Made by a program: the position numbers and the translations under genes
The notes under the pieces: generated by a model
What the model was told of the DNA's origin: nothing
The model's database searches: none
Seen by the model: only the letters and a program-made list of their open reading frames with translations
NCBI RefSeq assembly: GCF_010365105.1
Contig: NZ_JAAFGZ010000013.1
Span: forward strand, 20,525 to 84,524
Length of the DNA stretch: 64,000 nt
Source: Polaromonas sp.
Lineage (GTDB): Bacteria > Pseudomonadota > Gammaproteobacteria > Burkholderiales > Burkholderiaceae_C
Direction: 5' to 3'
Part shown: piece after piece, positions 28,103 to 37,802 of the stretch
Layout of the letters: the number at the start of each line of letters is the position of its first letter
How positions within the stretch are numbered: position 1 is the stretch's first letter

Positions 28103-29232
28103 TGCAGACGCAAAGCAGCGTCTGGCGGGCCTGGGTGGACACGCTCAAAACCATTGCTGCTGACAAAGGCGTGTTGCTGCTCATCGCGATTGCACCGGTG
28201 ATTTACGGGTTTTTCTACCCCTGGCCGTATGCGGAACAAGCCGTCACGCGCGTGCCGGTGGCCGTGGTGGACCTCGACCACAGCAATCTGTCGCGCCAGA
28301 TCACGCGTTTTGCCCAGGCCAGCCCGCGCATCGAAGTTCGCATGGTCATCGGCGACGAGCACCAGGCCCGGCAAGCCTTGTGGCGCGGCGAGATCGAGGG
28401 CTACGCCCTGTTGCCCAGAGACCTCAAGCGTGATGTGCTGCGCGGCAGCCCGGCCGTGGTCACGGTCGAGGCCAACGGCAGTTACGCACTGCTCAACAAG
28501 GCGGTGCTGTCCGGCTTTGCCGAAGCCGTCGGCACCGTCTCGGCCGGCGTGGAAATCAGGAAACTCCAGGCCAGCGGCCAAAGTGCGCAGCAAGCCCAGG
28601 CCAGCCGCAACCCCATCAGCACCCAGATGGTGGCCCTGTTCAACCCGACCGAAGGCTACGGCAGCTACGTGGTGCCGGCCGTCGCCCTGTTGATCATCCA
28701 GCAGACGCTGCTCATGGGCGTGGCCATGCTGGTCGGGCTGTGGGCTGAAACCGGCCAGCACCGCGCCGATGCGGCAACCTGGCTGGGCCGCATCCTCGGG
28801 TTTTCGAGCGTCGGCTACCTCAGCGGCCTGCTCTACTTTGGCTGGATTTTCTGGGCCCAGGATTTTCCGCGTGGCGCCAACACGGGCGGCGCCCTGGTGT
28901 TGCTGGCCTTCTACATTCCGGCCATCTGCACACTGGGCGCCTTGCTGGGCGTATGGTTCGGCAACCGCGAAAGGGCCTTGCAGGTGCTGCTGTTCACGGC
29001 TTTGCCCATGGCCTTTGTGTCAGGTTTTTCATGGCCTGCCGAAGCCCTGCCGGAGTTGCTGCAAGCCCTGCGCTGGCTGTTTCCGAGCACGGCGGGCATT
29101 CAGGCCTCGCTCAGGCTCAACCAGATGGGCGCGCCGCTGGTCGATGTCGCAGGCTGCCTGCTGATTTTGGCGGCACTGGCCGCCTCGGCCGGCTGGCTGT
29201 TGCTGCGTGTTGCACGCCCGTCAAAAACCTGA
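28102..29232 (+). CDS. ABC-2 type permease, second of two
   Basis: The protein has 376 residues with the same ABC2_membrane_3 layout as its upstream partner: N-terminal helix (GVLLLIAIAPVIYGFFYPW), periplasmic domain containing VAVVDLDHSNLSRQI, and a C-terminal membrane bundle. The pair probably forms a heterodimeric exporter pore. No nucleotide-binding subunit occurs in the operon, so it may borrow one from elsewhere in the genome. The substrate is unknown. Confidence 0.85.
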   Translation: MQTQSSVWRAWVDTLKTIAADKGVLLLIAIAPVIYGFFYPWPYAEQAVTRVPVAVVDLDHSNLSRQITRFAQASPRIEVRMVIGDEHQARQALWRGEIEGYALLPRDLKRDVLRGSPAVVTVEANGSYALLNKAVLSGFAEAVGTVSAGVEIRKLQASGQSAQQAQASRNPISTQMVALFNPTEGYGSYVVPAVALLIIQQTLLMGVAMLVGLWAETGQHRADAATWLGRILGFSSVGYLSGLLYFGWIFWAQDFPRGANTGGALVLLAFYIPAICTLGALLGVWFGNRERALQVLLFTALPMAFVSGFSWPAEALPELLQALRWLFPSTAGIQASLRLNQMGAPLVDVAGCLLILAALAASAGWLLLRVARPSKT

Positions 29233-29267
29233 GTGCTTCATCATTTCATGCCTTGCCCCGCGCCAGA

Positions 29268-29588
29268 TCACGCCGGGGTGGCGAGTTTGAGACCAATCAC
29301 GCCAGTGATGATTAGCCCAAGGCTGACGAGGCGGCCGGTGTTGATCGCGTCGCCAAGCAGCACCATGCCGAGGATGGCCGTGCCCACGGCACCGATGCCA
29401 ACCCAAATCGCGTAGGCAGTTCCGACCGGCAGCGTTTTCATGGCGATGCCGAGAAGCACTACGCTGACCACCATTGAAGCAGCGGTGCCGGCGGACGGCC
29501 AGAGGCGGGTAAAGCCCTCGGTGTATTTCAATCCAATCGCCCAGCCGATTTCAAAAAGGCCAGCGACAAAAAGAATGAACCAGTTCAT
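29268..29588 (-). CDS. gdx: Guanidinium exporter Gdx/SugE (SMR family)
   Basis: This small multidrug-resistance-type transporter has 106 residues, four transmembrane helices and the conserved Glu in helix 1 ([16 protein letters not shown]). [21 protein letters not shown] and GLKLATPA match the SugE/Gdx subtype, which exports guanidinium. GAGGAAACTGC precedes the ATG. The guanidine-II riboswitch just upstream supports the substrate assignment. It is convergent with the efflux operon. Confidence 0.9.
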   Translation of the reverse strand: MNWFILFVAGLFEIGWAIGLKYTEGFTRLWPSAGTAASMVVSVVLLGIAMKTLPVGTAYAIWVGIGAVGTAILGMVLLGDAINTGRLVSLGLIITGVIGLKLATPA

Positions 29589-29606
29589 GCAGTTTCCTCA
29601 AACGAT

Positions 29607-29656
29607 CTCAAGGTCGTCCATGAGCGGAGTTGGATACGCAAGGTCGTCCTGTGCGC
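29607..29656 (-). promoter_or_regulatory. Guanidine-II (mini-ykkC) riboswitch
   Basis: On the minus strand two tandem hairpins both present the loop ACGA closed by GG/CC: one at 29656-29636 (GCGCACAGGACGACCTTGCG) and one at 29624-29607 (CTCATGGACGACCTTGAG), separated by about 11 bases and ending just before the ribosome binding site of gdx. Two ACGR-looped hairpins before an SMR gene are the signature of this class. Confidence 0.85.
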
Positions 29657-30072
29657 CGACGCGGAGCGAACGTCCACGTGCGAAAGTGGGATCGATTCTA
29701 TTGGAAGTGGAGATTTCGGGGGCGAAAATGTCCGCTATGGCAGGGAGCGGACCGACAGATCGGGACTGTGAATTCACCCAAAGTGCTCGTTACGGTCACC
29801 TGCCGGCGCACAATTGCGGGTCGGCTTTATAACGCAGAGCGAACATACAAGGGTGCGAACGCAGTTGGAGACATTTCTTAGGGGAAGAGGTACTTGGACA
29901 TGCTCTCACCCACTTGATCATTTTGTAGCGGAGCAATTTCATCGCCCGCCTATATTCATTGACTTACACGCTGAAGTGACTAACTCAAGCTGCTTGTCTA
30001 TGCGTTAGCGTACAGACGGTGCAGCGCCTCATGCACAGAATTGACTTCGTCCGAACCTTGCAGGAAAACAGA
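29657..30072. other. Spacer between gdx riboswitch and oleate hydratase
   Basis: No gene can be supported in these 416 bases. Short plus-strand frames exist (29630-29881, 29814-30008) but show no family resemblance. It must contain the divergent promoters of gdx and oleate hydratase. Confidence 0.5.
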
Positions 30073-32094
30073 ATGCCCAGCCCAAATCCGCCCGAAATCG
30101 ATAGCGCACGGCTAAAAACCCATATTGACGCTATGACCGAAACCGCGGTGGATTTAACACCCGATGCCTCGTCCCGGCATCTGCATAACGGCCTCGATAC
30201 GGCGCTCCCTCCCGCTGACTTGCACGGAAGCTATACCAATAATCGCCCGCTCCCGACCGAAGGCATTGCTGACCGCCATGTCTATATCGTCGGCAGCGGC
30301 ATAGCAGGCCTGTCCGCAGCCTTCTTTCTGATCCGTGATGGCCATATGCCAGCCAAAAACATTACCTTTCTGGAAGCGCTGGATGTCGAAGGGGGCGCAA
30401 TTGATGGCGCGGGCAATGCCGAGGACGGCTATATCGTCCGCGGTGGCCGCGAGATGGATATGACCTATCAGAACTTCTGGGACGTTTTCTCGGAAATACC
30501 GGCGTTGGAGCTGCCCGCGCCCTTTACCGTACTGGACGAATACCGGATCGTCAATGACGCCGACAAGAACTTCTCAAAGGCGCGGCTTCTTGAAAAACAG
30601 GGCCAGATCAAGGATTTCTCCACCATGGGGCTGGGCAAGCTGCAGCAGATAGAACTGATGAAACTGCTACTGGCGCGCAAGGAGGATCTGGACGACATCA
30701 CGGTGGAGGAATGGTTCAGCAAAGATTTCCTCAATACCAATTTTTATATGTTCTGGCGCACCATGTTTGCCTTCCAGAACTGGCACTCGGTGTTGGAGAT
30801 GAAGCTGTACATGCACCGCTTTCTGCACCTGATGGACGGGCTTAATGACATGACTTCGCTCGTCTTCCCCAAGTACAACCAGTACGACAGCTTCGTGCGC
30901 CCCTTGATGGATTGGCTCAAGGACAAAGGCGTAAAAACCCAGTACAACACCCTCGTTTCTGACCTGGAGATCAAGGCCAGCGGCAAGACGCTAGTCACCA
31001 CGGCGATCAAATGCCGCCACAAGAACAAGGACGAGACCATCAAGATCGGGCCTCGCGATCTGGTCTTCGTCACCACCGGCTCAATCGTCGAGGACACCGC
31101 CTATGGTGACGGCGATACGGTGCCCCAACTCACGATGGGTGCGCACATTCCGGCTGCTGGCTCGGGATGGCAGCTGTGGAAGAACCTCGCGCTGAAATCC
31201 CCGGTTTTTGGGCGGCCTGAAAAATTCTGCGGCAATGTTCCCGCCTCCATGTGGGAATCGGCAACGCTGACCTGCAAGCGCTCGCCGCTGATGGGCAAAC
31301 TCAAAGCGTTGTCGGTCAATGATCCTTATTCAGGTAAAACGGCGTCCGGCGGCATCATTACCTTTACCGATTCAAGCTGGCTGATGAGTTTCACCGTCAA
31401 TCGCCAGCCGCATTTTCCAGACCAGCCCGATGATGTGATTGTGGTCTGGGTGTATGCGCTCATCATGGACAAGCCCGGAGACCACATCAAAAAGCCGATG
31501 GTGGAGTGCACCGGGAATGAAATACTGACTGAAATGTGTTTTCACCTTGGCTTGATTGATCAAGTCGCAGAAGTGATTGCTGCCACCAAAGTGCGCACCG
31601 CACTGATGCCCTACATCACCGGTCAATTCATGCCACGCGCCAAAGGCGATCGTCCGTGGGCAGTGCCTGATGGCAGCACCAACCTGGCCTGCCTTGGCCA
31701 GTTTGTGGAAACCCATAACGACGTGGTATTCACTTTGGAAAGTTCGGTCCGAACGGCCCGTATTGGGGTGTACAGCCTGCTGGGCATCAAGAAGCAGGTC
31801 CCCGATATCTTTCCTGGCCAGTACGACATTCGCCGATTGCTGCGTGCCACGCGTACCCTGAACAACGACGAGGCGTTTTTGGGTGAAGGCATCCTGCGCC
31901 GCCTTCTGGGTGGGACCTATTTCGAACATATCCTTCCCCTCGGCCCCGATGAGAAACCTGAAGATCTACACAAACCCGGATTGTTTGAGCAACAACTGGG
32001 CGCTTTGCGTAACGTCATCGAGAAAAGTTATATGCCGGAAACCCCGAAAATCTGGATTCAGTCTGCGATCGACGCGTTGCGAGGGCGGCGCTGA
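30073..32094 (+). CDS. ohyA: Oleate hydratase (myosin-cross-reactive antigen family)
   Basis: This FAD-dependent hydratase adds water to the 9,10 double bond of oleate to give 10-hydroxystearate. It has 673 residues. The dinucleotide-binding loop is [17 protein letters not shown], followed by the flavin-contacting Gly-rich GGREMD and the long substrate domain ([21 protein letters not shown]). C-terminal [13 protein letters not shown] and ...[14 protein letters not shown] are characteristic. ATG 30073 follows GCAGGAAAACAG; in-frame GTG 30019 and ATG 30031 are alternatives. Confidence 0.9.
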   Translation: MPSPNPPEIDSARLKTHIDAMTETAVDLTPDASSRHLHNGLDTALPPADLHGSYTNNRPLPTEGIADRHVYIVGSGIAGLSAAFFLIRDGHMPAKNITFLEALDVEGGAIDGAGNAEDGYIVRGGREMDMTYQNFWDVFSEIPALELPAPFTVLDEYRIVNDADKNFSKARLLEKQGQIKDFSTMGLGKLQQIELMKLLLARKEDLDDITVEEWFSKDFLNTNFYMFWRTMFAFQNWHSVLEMKLYMHRFLHLMDGLNDMTSLVFPKYNQYDSFVRPLMDWLKDKGVKTQYNTLVSDLEIKASGKTLVTTAIKCRHKNKDETIKIGPRDLVFVTTGSIVEDTAYGDGDTVPQLTMGAHIPAAGSGWQLWKNLALKSPVFGRPEKFCGNVPASMWESATLTCKRSPLMGKLKALSVNDPYSGKTASGGIITFTDSSWLMSFTVNRQPHFPDQPDDVIVVWVYALIMDKPGDHIKKPMVECTGNEILTEMCFHLGLIDQVAEVIAATKVRTALMPYITGQFMPRAKGDRPWAVPDGSTNLACLGQFVETHNDVVFTLESSVRTARIGVYSLLGIKKQVPDIFPGQYDIRRLLRATRTLNNDEAFLGEGILRRLLGGTYFEHILPLGPDEKPEDLHKPGLFEQQLGALRNVIEKSYMPETPKIWIQSAIDALRGRR

Positions 32095-32208
32095 GCCCGA
32101 TTGTGCGGGCCGATTCAGTGATGACTTCCCCGATAGCCATTATCGGCAGTCAGATCGCTGATGCACGTATCGCCTTCCGTACGTTGTCGTACCGAAGGCC
32201 TGGTTTCT

Positions 32209-33462
32209 TCATTGGTGGCGCAAGGCCGGTCGCATCGAGACGAACAATCCAATGGCCACCAAAGCCAGCGCGGTCGCCATCGCAAAAGCCCAACGTGGAT
32301 CGACGGTCCACAATGCGCCGGCCACAAGCGACGCCGGCAGGTACAGCACCCCAGTGACGAAGTTGTAAGCGCCCACCGCGGTGGCGCGGCGATCGGGCTC
32401 GAGATCGGCGATGAAAGCCTTGCTCTGCGACTCGTCGATCGCGAAGAAGACACCGTACACCGCGAACAACGCGATGATTTGCCAACTCTGATTCGCCCAG
32501 ATCAGTGCGAGGTTGATGAACGCGTACAAGCCATAGCCCAGGATAACAATGCGGCGGCGACCGACCGTGTCACCCAATCGGCCGACCAGCGGCGCGGTAA
32601 CCACACACACCGCGTTGAACAAGGCGTAAAGCAAAACGGTGTCGGTCAAGCTAAAGCCCACTGCATGCGCTTTCAGCAGGAGGAATCCAAGGCTGTAGTA
32701 GCCCAGCGCGAACACGCCGGCCGGCACCAGGAACCCTTTAAACCCCGCGCTCAAAGCCTTACAGTTGGCGCTGACGCTTTCGCGCGCATGGGGTGTGCCC
32801 GGTTGGTCCTTCATCATTGCCAGCACCACGACGCTCGCCACAGCCGGCAGGAAGGCCACCCAGAACAGCGTGCGGTAGGCGCGAGCCGACTCTCCCAGCG
32901 AGCGCAGCAAGGCATAGGCAAGCAGCGGGCCGAACACCGCTCCGGCCTTGTCCAGCGCCTTGTGCACGCCGAACGAATAGCCACGCGTGGCCGGATCGGC
33001 CAGCGACGACAGCCAGGCGTCGCGCGGTGGACCGCGAAAGCCCTTACCCAAGCGCTCGATGACCCGAAACGCGCTCAAACCCACAACGGTTGAAGAAACC
33101 AGCAAAATGGTCTTGGCCAAGGTCGAAAAGCCATAGCCAGCCAGCGCAAAAACCTTGCGCCGGCCGCTGCGATCGGATAACCAGCCGGCCAGGTAGTTCA
33201 GGGACGACGCCGAGAAGTCGGCCAAGCCTTCGATCAGCCCAAGCAAGGCGCTTGAGGCTCCAGCCACGGTCGTGAAGAACACGGCGAAGACCGAGAAGAT
33301 CGCTTCCGTACTGAGGTCGGTCAGGAAGCTGACGAATCCGAGTTTCAGGACTTCAGGGTTGAGCTTTGGTCTGCCTCCGGCGTTGTCGACAGGCGGCTGC
33401 AGGGGGTGAATGGGCTCAGATGGCGAGGGCGGGCGTTTGCGCGGCAAGGAAGCTTGGGTCAA
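32209..33462 (-). CDS. MFS transporter
   Basis: The protein has 417 residues, about 12 hydrophobic segments and the MFS loop 2-3 signature GWLSDRSGRRKVFALAGYG. The second half has GRLGDTVGRRRIVILGYG, the matching loop 8-9 motif. The start TTG at 33462 was chosen because TTGGAGGTCTCAC precedes it with good spacing; the open frame runs to a GTG at 33498. The substrate is unknown; the sequence resembles drug/efflux-type members found beside metal or lipid genes. Confidence 0.8.
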   Translation of the reverse strand: MTQASLPRKRPPSPSEPIHPLQPPVDNAGGRPKLNPEVLKLGFVSFLTDLSTEAIFSVFAVFFTTVAGASSALLGLIEGLADFSASSLNYLAGWLSDRSGRRKVFALAGYGFSTLAKTILLVSSTVVGLSAFRVIERLGKGFRGPPRDAWLSSLADPATRGYSFGVHKALDKAGAVFGPLLAYALLRSLGESARAYRTLFWVAFLPAVASVVVLAMMKDQPGTPHARESVSANCKALSAGFKGFLVPAGVFALGYYSLGFLLLKAHAVGFSLTDTVLLYALFNAVCVVTAPLVGRLGDTVGRRRIVILGYGLYAFINLALIWANQSWQIIALFAVYGVFFAIDESQSKAFIADLEPDRRATAVGAYNFVTGVLYLPASLVAGALWTVDPRWAFAMATALALVAIGLFVSMRPALRHQ

Positions 33463-33796
33463 GTGAGACCTCCAAGGATAGATGAGCGTCGGTCGCACGA
33501 CGTTTACTGTTGCGACAATTCACGGTAGCGCAGAGCATTTGATTCAACAGTGCGGCAGCACACCTATGGAACATGAGAAATATAGCGCTGCTGGTATTAC
33601 TGGCGTGACGATCACCTGAAAAAGCAGCCAAATGATCCGAACGAACCCGTTGCGTACTTGACCTGATCGAGCCGAGTCGATGGTTCGCCACCGCACAGAC
33701 TGGCACCACGACCTCTCGTAAGGTCGCTGGCAAGGAAGTGGCTGACGAACTGGCCATGACATATCTACTACCCAAACTGATCTTACCGATCTCGGC

Positions 33797-34128
33797 GTGG
33801 CACCCAAAAGCGAGGCTGGCGTGCCTGTGGTCGGCGCCGAATCGGGTCTGTCCGCAGTCCAGGCTGCCCAGCGCCTGGCCGAGGACTGCCACAATGCACT
33901 GCCCGCAGGGCAGCGGCGCTCCTTGCTGTCGATTGCCATGGAGACCGTGCGCGAGCCGATGTTCCTGTTGCTGCTCGCAGCGGGCAACTTGTACATGCTG
34001 TTTGATGACCGGTGATGGCGTGAATGACGCCCCTGCGTTGCGCGCGGCGCACGTGGGTGTAGCCATGGGCGGGCGCGGCACCGGCGGGAAGGTGTTTGAC
34101 AAGGCTGGAGAAGCCCTTGTAGTTGGAT
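33797..34128 (+). pseudogene. P-type cation ATPase remnant with large internal deletion
   Basis: The first 72 codons match the N-terminus of calcium/cation ATPases (SGLSAVQAAQRLAEDCHNAL, then METVREPMFLLLLAAGNLY). After FDD the sequence jumps, with frame change, into the phosphorylation-domain hinge MTGDGVNDAPALRAAHVGVAMG near 34006-34075. The phosphorylated DKTGT segment and all central membrane helices are missing. The junction lies in GATGACCGG, suggesting recombination at a short repeat. The tail runs into the convergent ABC1 gene. Confidence 0.8.
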
Positions 34129-35465
34129 CAAAGAGTGGCTTGCACCAGTTGCTGCACATTGACCCGCGCCTTGAGCCGGGCTGCCAGCAGATACAGGCCG
34201 CCGAGCTTGCGGTGCAAAAACAGCGTGTCAATGGGCGGGATGTGCCAAAAATCGCGCTCCAGACCCAAGGCCATGCCCGCCTGGCGCAGCCGCTGCACTA
34301 TGTCGTTGTGGCCAAAGTCAAATTCGCCCGCATGGCGCAGTGGCTCCAGCGCCATTTGCATCATGGCCAGTACGGCGCTCTGGTGTTTGGACTGGGTGCG
34401 CTCATCAAAGTAACCAATCGCCATGGCTGCCTGCTGCATTGCCCGGCGGTCACCGGCCATGGCGCCAGCCATCAGTTGGCGGTAGGCTTGGCAAAAGCCG
34501 GGCGCAAAAGAACGGCTGGCACCAAAGTCCAGCAAGATCAGTTGCCGGGTCACCGGGTCATAACGGTAGTTGGCAAAGTTAGGGTCGGTTTGCATCAGCC
34601 CAAACTCAAACAACTCCCGAAACAGCAGGCTCATCAGCAGGCGCACGATGCGGTCGCGCTCGGCTTGCGGCGCCTCCGCCATGGACTCAATGGGCACGCC
34701 CCCGACAAACGACATGGCCAGCACGTGCGGGGTGGTCAGGTCGGCGTGCAGACGGGGCACCACAAACTCAGGCGTGTCAGTCAGCAGGTCAGCAAAACGC
34801 TGCAGGTATGCGCCTTCGGCTTGGTAGTCAGCTTCTTCGCGCAGTTGGCGCTTGGCCTCTAGCAGCAGCGGCGCAATGTCCAGTGTGCCCGGCAGCAGGC
34901 CAGACAAGCGCAACAGCGTAGCCACGTTGTCCACATCGCTGCTGATGCTTGCGCGCACGCCGGGGTACTGGACTTTGATGGCCAGATCGCGCCCATCGAG
35001 CGTTTTGGCACGGTGCACCTGACCAATCGAAGCCGCCGCGATAGGCGTGAACAAAAACGGCTCAAAGCGCTGCTGCCATTTGGCGCCCCAGTTGGCCGTG
35101 AGCACGGCCTGCACCTGGCGCTGTGGCATGGCGTGCGCATCAGAGCGCAAGCGCGCCAGAATAAGGGCCATCTCCGGCGGCAGCAGGTCGCCAGCATCCA
35201 TCGAGATCAACTGCCCGACCTTCATGGCCGCGCCCCGCATCTGTGCCAATTGCTGGGCGATTTTGAGGGCGTTGGCCGGGGTCAGTAGCAGGTCACTGAT
35301 GTTGGGCCGCCTGCCTTGCGCAAGCTCCCGCGCACTGGCCAGCAGCATATTGCCCGCCACACCGGTGGCCATTTGCCCCATGTGCATCAATCGGCTGAGG
35401 CGCCCACTGGGCACGGTGGAACTGGGGGCTGGCGGCGGGGTCGTGAAAACGCGTGAGTCACTCAT
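34128..35465 (-). CDS. ABC1/UbiB-family atypical kinase
   Basis: The 445-residue protein-kinase-like ATPase has the family-specific KxGQ motif (KVGQLISMDAGDLLPPE), the Ala-rich loop AAASIGQVHRA, the ATP-binding Lys in DLAIKVQYPG, a QTDPNFANYRY catalytic-loop Asp/Asn and LLDFGASR (DFG). Relatives act in ubiquinone biosynthesis or lipid metabolism. It is complete, monocistronic, and follows a remnant of a P-type ATPase. Confidence 0.85.
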   Translation of the reverse strand: MSDSRVFTTPPPAPSSTVPSGRLSRLMHMGQMATGVAGNMLLASARELAQGRRPNISDLLLTPANALKIAQQLAQMRGAAMKVGQLISMDAGDLLPPEMALILARLRSDAHAMPQRQVQAVLTANWGAKWQQRFEPFLFTPIAAASIGQVHRAKTLDGRDLAIKVQYPGVRASISSDVDNVATLLRLSGLLPGTLDIAPLLLEAKRQLREEADYQAEGAYLQRFADLLTDTPEFVVPRLHADLTTPHVLAMSFVGGVPIESMAEAPQAERDRIVRLLMSLLFRELFEFGLMQTDPNFANYRYDPVTRQLILLDFGASRSFAPGFCQAYRQLMAGAMAGDRRAMQQAAMAIGYFDERTQSKHQSAVLAMMQMALEPLRHAGEFDFGHNDIVQRLRQAGMALGLERDFWHIPPIDTLFLHRKLGGLYLLAARLKARVNVQQLVQATL

Positions 35466-36187
35466 CGCAGGCTCCGGTCAGTTTGGCGCACGCTCACGGC
35501 TCGTACTTTGCAGCAGCTGTGGCCAAGCCAAGGCGTTTTTTGTCAATGCGCTCGTACGCGCCCTTGTGGTCAGCCAGGGCCAGGGTGCAAACAAACATCG
35601 AAAAACCTAGCATCACAACTTTTATGGCAATTCCTTAAGAGCCGAAGACCTGCGATACAGTAGCAGTCGGTGAGCGCGAGACTACCGCATATCGGCCGAT
35701 AGCTCTTGCCGCCTTGCCGGATTTACACACCGCTTGCTGGCGCGCAGGTAGCAAGGTTTTTTGCCCAGCACAACAATAGTAGCTATTTTTAAACTGAGCC
35801 ATGCCACCAGCCATGAAATCCCCTGCCCAGCAGCAACGGTTTATGAAATCAACCCAATGGCTGCGCCCGGTCACGCGTTGGGCCACCCGGTTTTCCTTGA
35901 ATTCACCCCAATGGTTGCCTACTGCCGTGCGCAACATGCCGCTCAAACTCACTTCGCTGGTGTTGCGCAGCTACTATTTTTTGCTGCGCTGATAGTTTTG
36001 CCTGGGCGCGGCACAGCTTGACTTCTTTAGCCGCCGGTGCGGCAGACGCTGGCGCCAGCGCCGAGGGCGCGCCCGGCCTGGCATTCCGGACTTGGCATAA
36101 GGCACCCAGCCTGACCTGCGCGGGTAGCGCTTAACGAGGTCTGGCACCACAGGCTTATCGATGTCCAGCCTTGTTTGAAGTGCGCAA
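35466..36187. other. Intergenic region without assignable gene
   Basis: About 720 bases. Frames such as 35635-35952 minus and 35761-36021 plus show no recognisable family. AGCTATTTTT/TAGCTAC-type short motifs near 35773 and 35966, a mini-repeat style I associate with Comamonadaceae genomes, are present. Confidence 0.5.
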
Positions 36188-36712
36188 TCAACCGTAGGCC
36201 ATACGGAACGTGGGCGAGTCCTCGGGCTGGGATCCCCTACGGTCATACACGCGCGCAGTGCTGATGATGGCGTGGTCAAGCCGCTCCCGGACTTTGATGA
36301 TGTCGGCGTGATGCTCCAGCGCGATGGTCGCGGCGGTCGCGCGCAGGGCGTGTGGGCCCATGTTCTCGCCCGTGATGCCCACCTGCTTCATGTATAACAA
36401 CACGACATCGCCGTACACGCTGCCCGGCTGCCCGGCTTTTGCCGCGCGCACTCTCCGAAACAGCCGCTCTTTGACTTCCTGGCCATAACCGGTGGCGTCT
36501 AGGTACTCGGTCACCAGGCGAAGCGCGCTGGCGTGGGTCGGAATGAAGCGCAATTTCCCACCCTTGCCCTTGACGGCTAGGTGCGGCACGCCCCGGCGCT
36601 CATAGGCAAAATTCTTCACACACAGCTTGATGAGTTCTTCTCGGCGCAGCGCGTGCAGCAGCAGCACGGCCATGATGTCCCGGTCGCGCTTGCCCGAAGA
36701 AGTTCATGATCA
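36188..36712 (-). pseudogene. Tyrosine recombinase (phage integrase), C-terminal catalytic fragment
   Basis: Reading GKRDRDIMAVLLLHALRREELIKL (catalytic Arg I), VKGKGGKLRFIP (Lys), then HALRATAATIALEH (H-x-x-R box), LDHAIISTARVYDRR (His/Trp position and Tyr nucleophile), the fragment contains the whole catalytic core. The N-terminal arm and core-binding domain are missing, cut by the IS5-type remnant whose end lies at 36734. It is probably a XerD-like recombinase of a former integrative element. Confidence 0.8.
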
Positions 36713-36733
36713 AAACCAGCATGATGCACTAGT

Positions 36734-37555
36734 GCCTGTTAACGCTATCGAAGTGCCTCGGCAATAAGCGCGACAGTAATAAAAGCAGCAAACATCACAT
36801 CAAGCTTGTCATAGCGCGTGAATACCGGGCGCCAAGCCTTGAGGCGGCGAAACATGCGCTCGACCTCATTGCGCTTGCGGTACAACACCTTGTCCAGCTC
36901 CCAAGGCTCGCGCCGCTGCGGGTTGGGGGGCACCACCGGCACGAAGCCTCTCTGCTGGGCCAACTCGCGCGTGGCATCTCATAGGCGCTGTCCATGAGCA
37001 AAGCGACTTCGCCCGCCTCCTGCATCCCGCCCAGCGCCTCAATCAGTCTGCGTCCTTCGGGCGCATCGCCGACCTGGCCCGGCGTCAAACTCCAGGTCAC
37101 AACGTCGCAGGCACCCGCGGCAACCAGATGAAGTTTGGTAGTACAGCCGCCCCGACTCTTGCCGATGGCCTGGGGACCGTTTTTTTTAGCGCTCCGGTGC
37201 TGTTCGGATGCACCTTGATGATCGTGGAGTCCAGGCTCACCGCTTCAATGCGCACGCGCATCAGGCGCTCGCGCTGCAGCCGCTAAAATACCGCGTCAAG
37301 CACGCCGGCTTTGGCCCAGCGGCTCATGCGCGTGTAGACGGTGTGCCAGCAGCCGTAGTGGCTGGGCAGCGCACGCCACTTGCAGCCATTGGCTGCGACG
37401 AACAAGATGGCGTTGACCACCGCCAAGTTCTCCAGCGGGACGTTGCCGCGCTGACGCGGCAACAACGGGGCGATCAGTTCGAATTGCTCGGGAGTCAATC
37501 GCACTTCGACAGTTTCTCATGAACGCCTAATTCTGTCAAATTTGAGTTAACAGGC
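36734..37555 (-). mobile_element. Decayed IS5-family (IS427-like) element
   Basis: The 10-bp inverted repeat GCCTGTTAAC (36734-36743) and GTTAACAGGC (37546-37555) bounds a transposase gene with several lesions. The length of about 820 bp suits the IS427 group. Its insertion cut off the 5' end of the tyrosine recombinase gene at 36188-36712. Confidence 0.8.
36745..37504 (-). pseudogene. IS5-family transposase, broken
   Basis: The start MRLTPEQFELIAPLLPRQRG...CKWRALPSHYGCWHTVYTRM is typical. An in-frame TAG at 37283-37285 (DAVF*RLQRERL) interrupts it. A run of eight A follows near 37180, the usual frameshift site of two-frame IS5 relatives, then TTKLHLVAAGA. Another small deletion near 36975 shifts the last part (RREPWELDKVLYRKRNEVERMFRRLKAWR) to a new frame. 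It is not functional. Confidence 0.8.
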
Positions 37556-37802
37556 CATAGGGCGTGTTATCAAATAGAGGTCATGCTACGTCATAAGTAA
37601 CGTGACTTGACGATTTGTATGCATGAATCGTCAATGCTGGAAGCCGACGGATATAAGCTTCACATATTTTGGATGACAGTGATGAAGGAAAAACGATTTT
37701 TTGATCAACTGAACTACAAACGGTCGTTTTATTGACTCACTAAAAGCTCGGATTAGGTTGAGTTTTTGGGCTGGAAAGTGCCAATGAATCCGTTTAGAAA
37801 AC

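Noticed and set aside
32161..33093. Plus-strand frame of 310 codons
   Set aside because: It is antisense to the MFS transporter gene.
35635..35952. Small minus-strand frame of 105 codons
   Set aside because: There is no ribosome binding site, no family resemblance, and the composition is unlike neighbouring genes.
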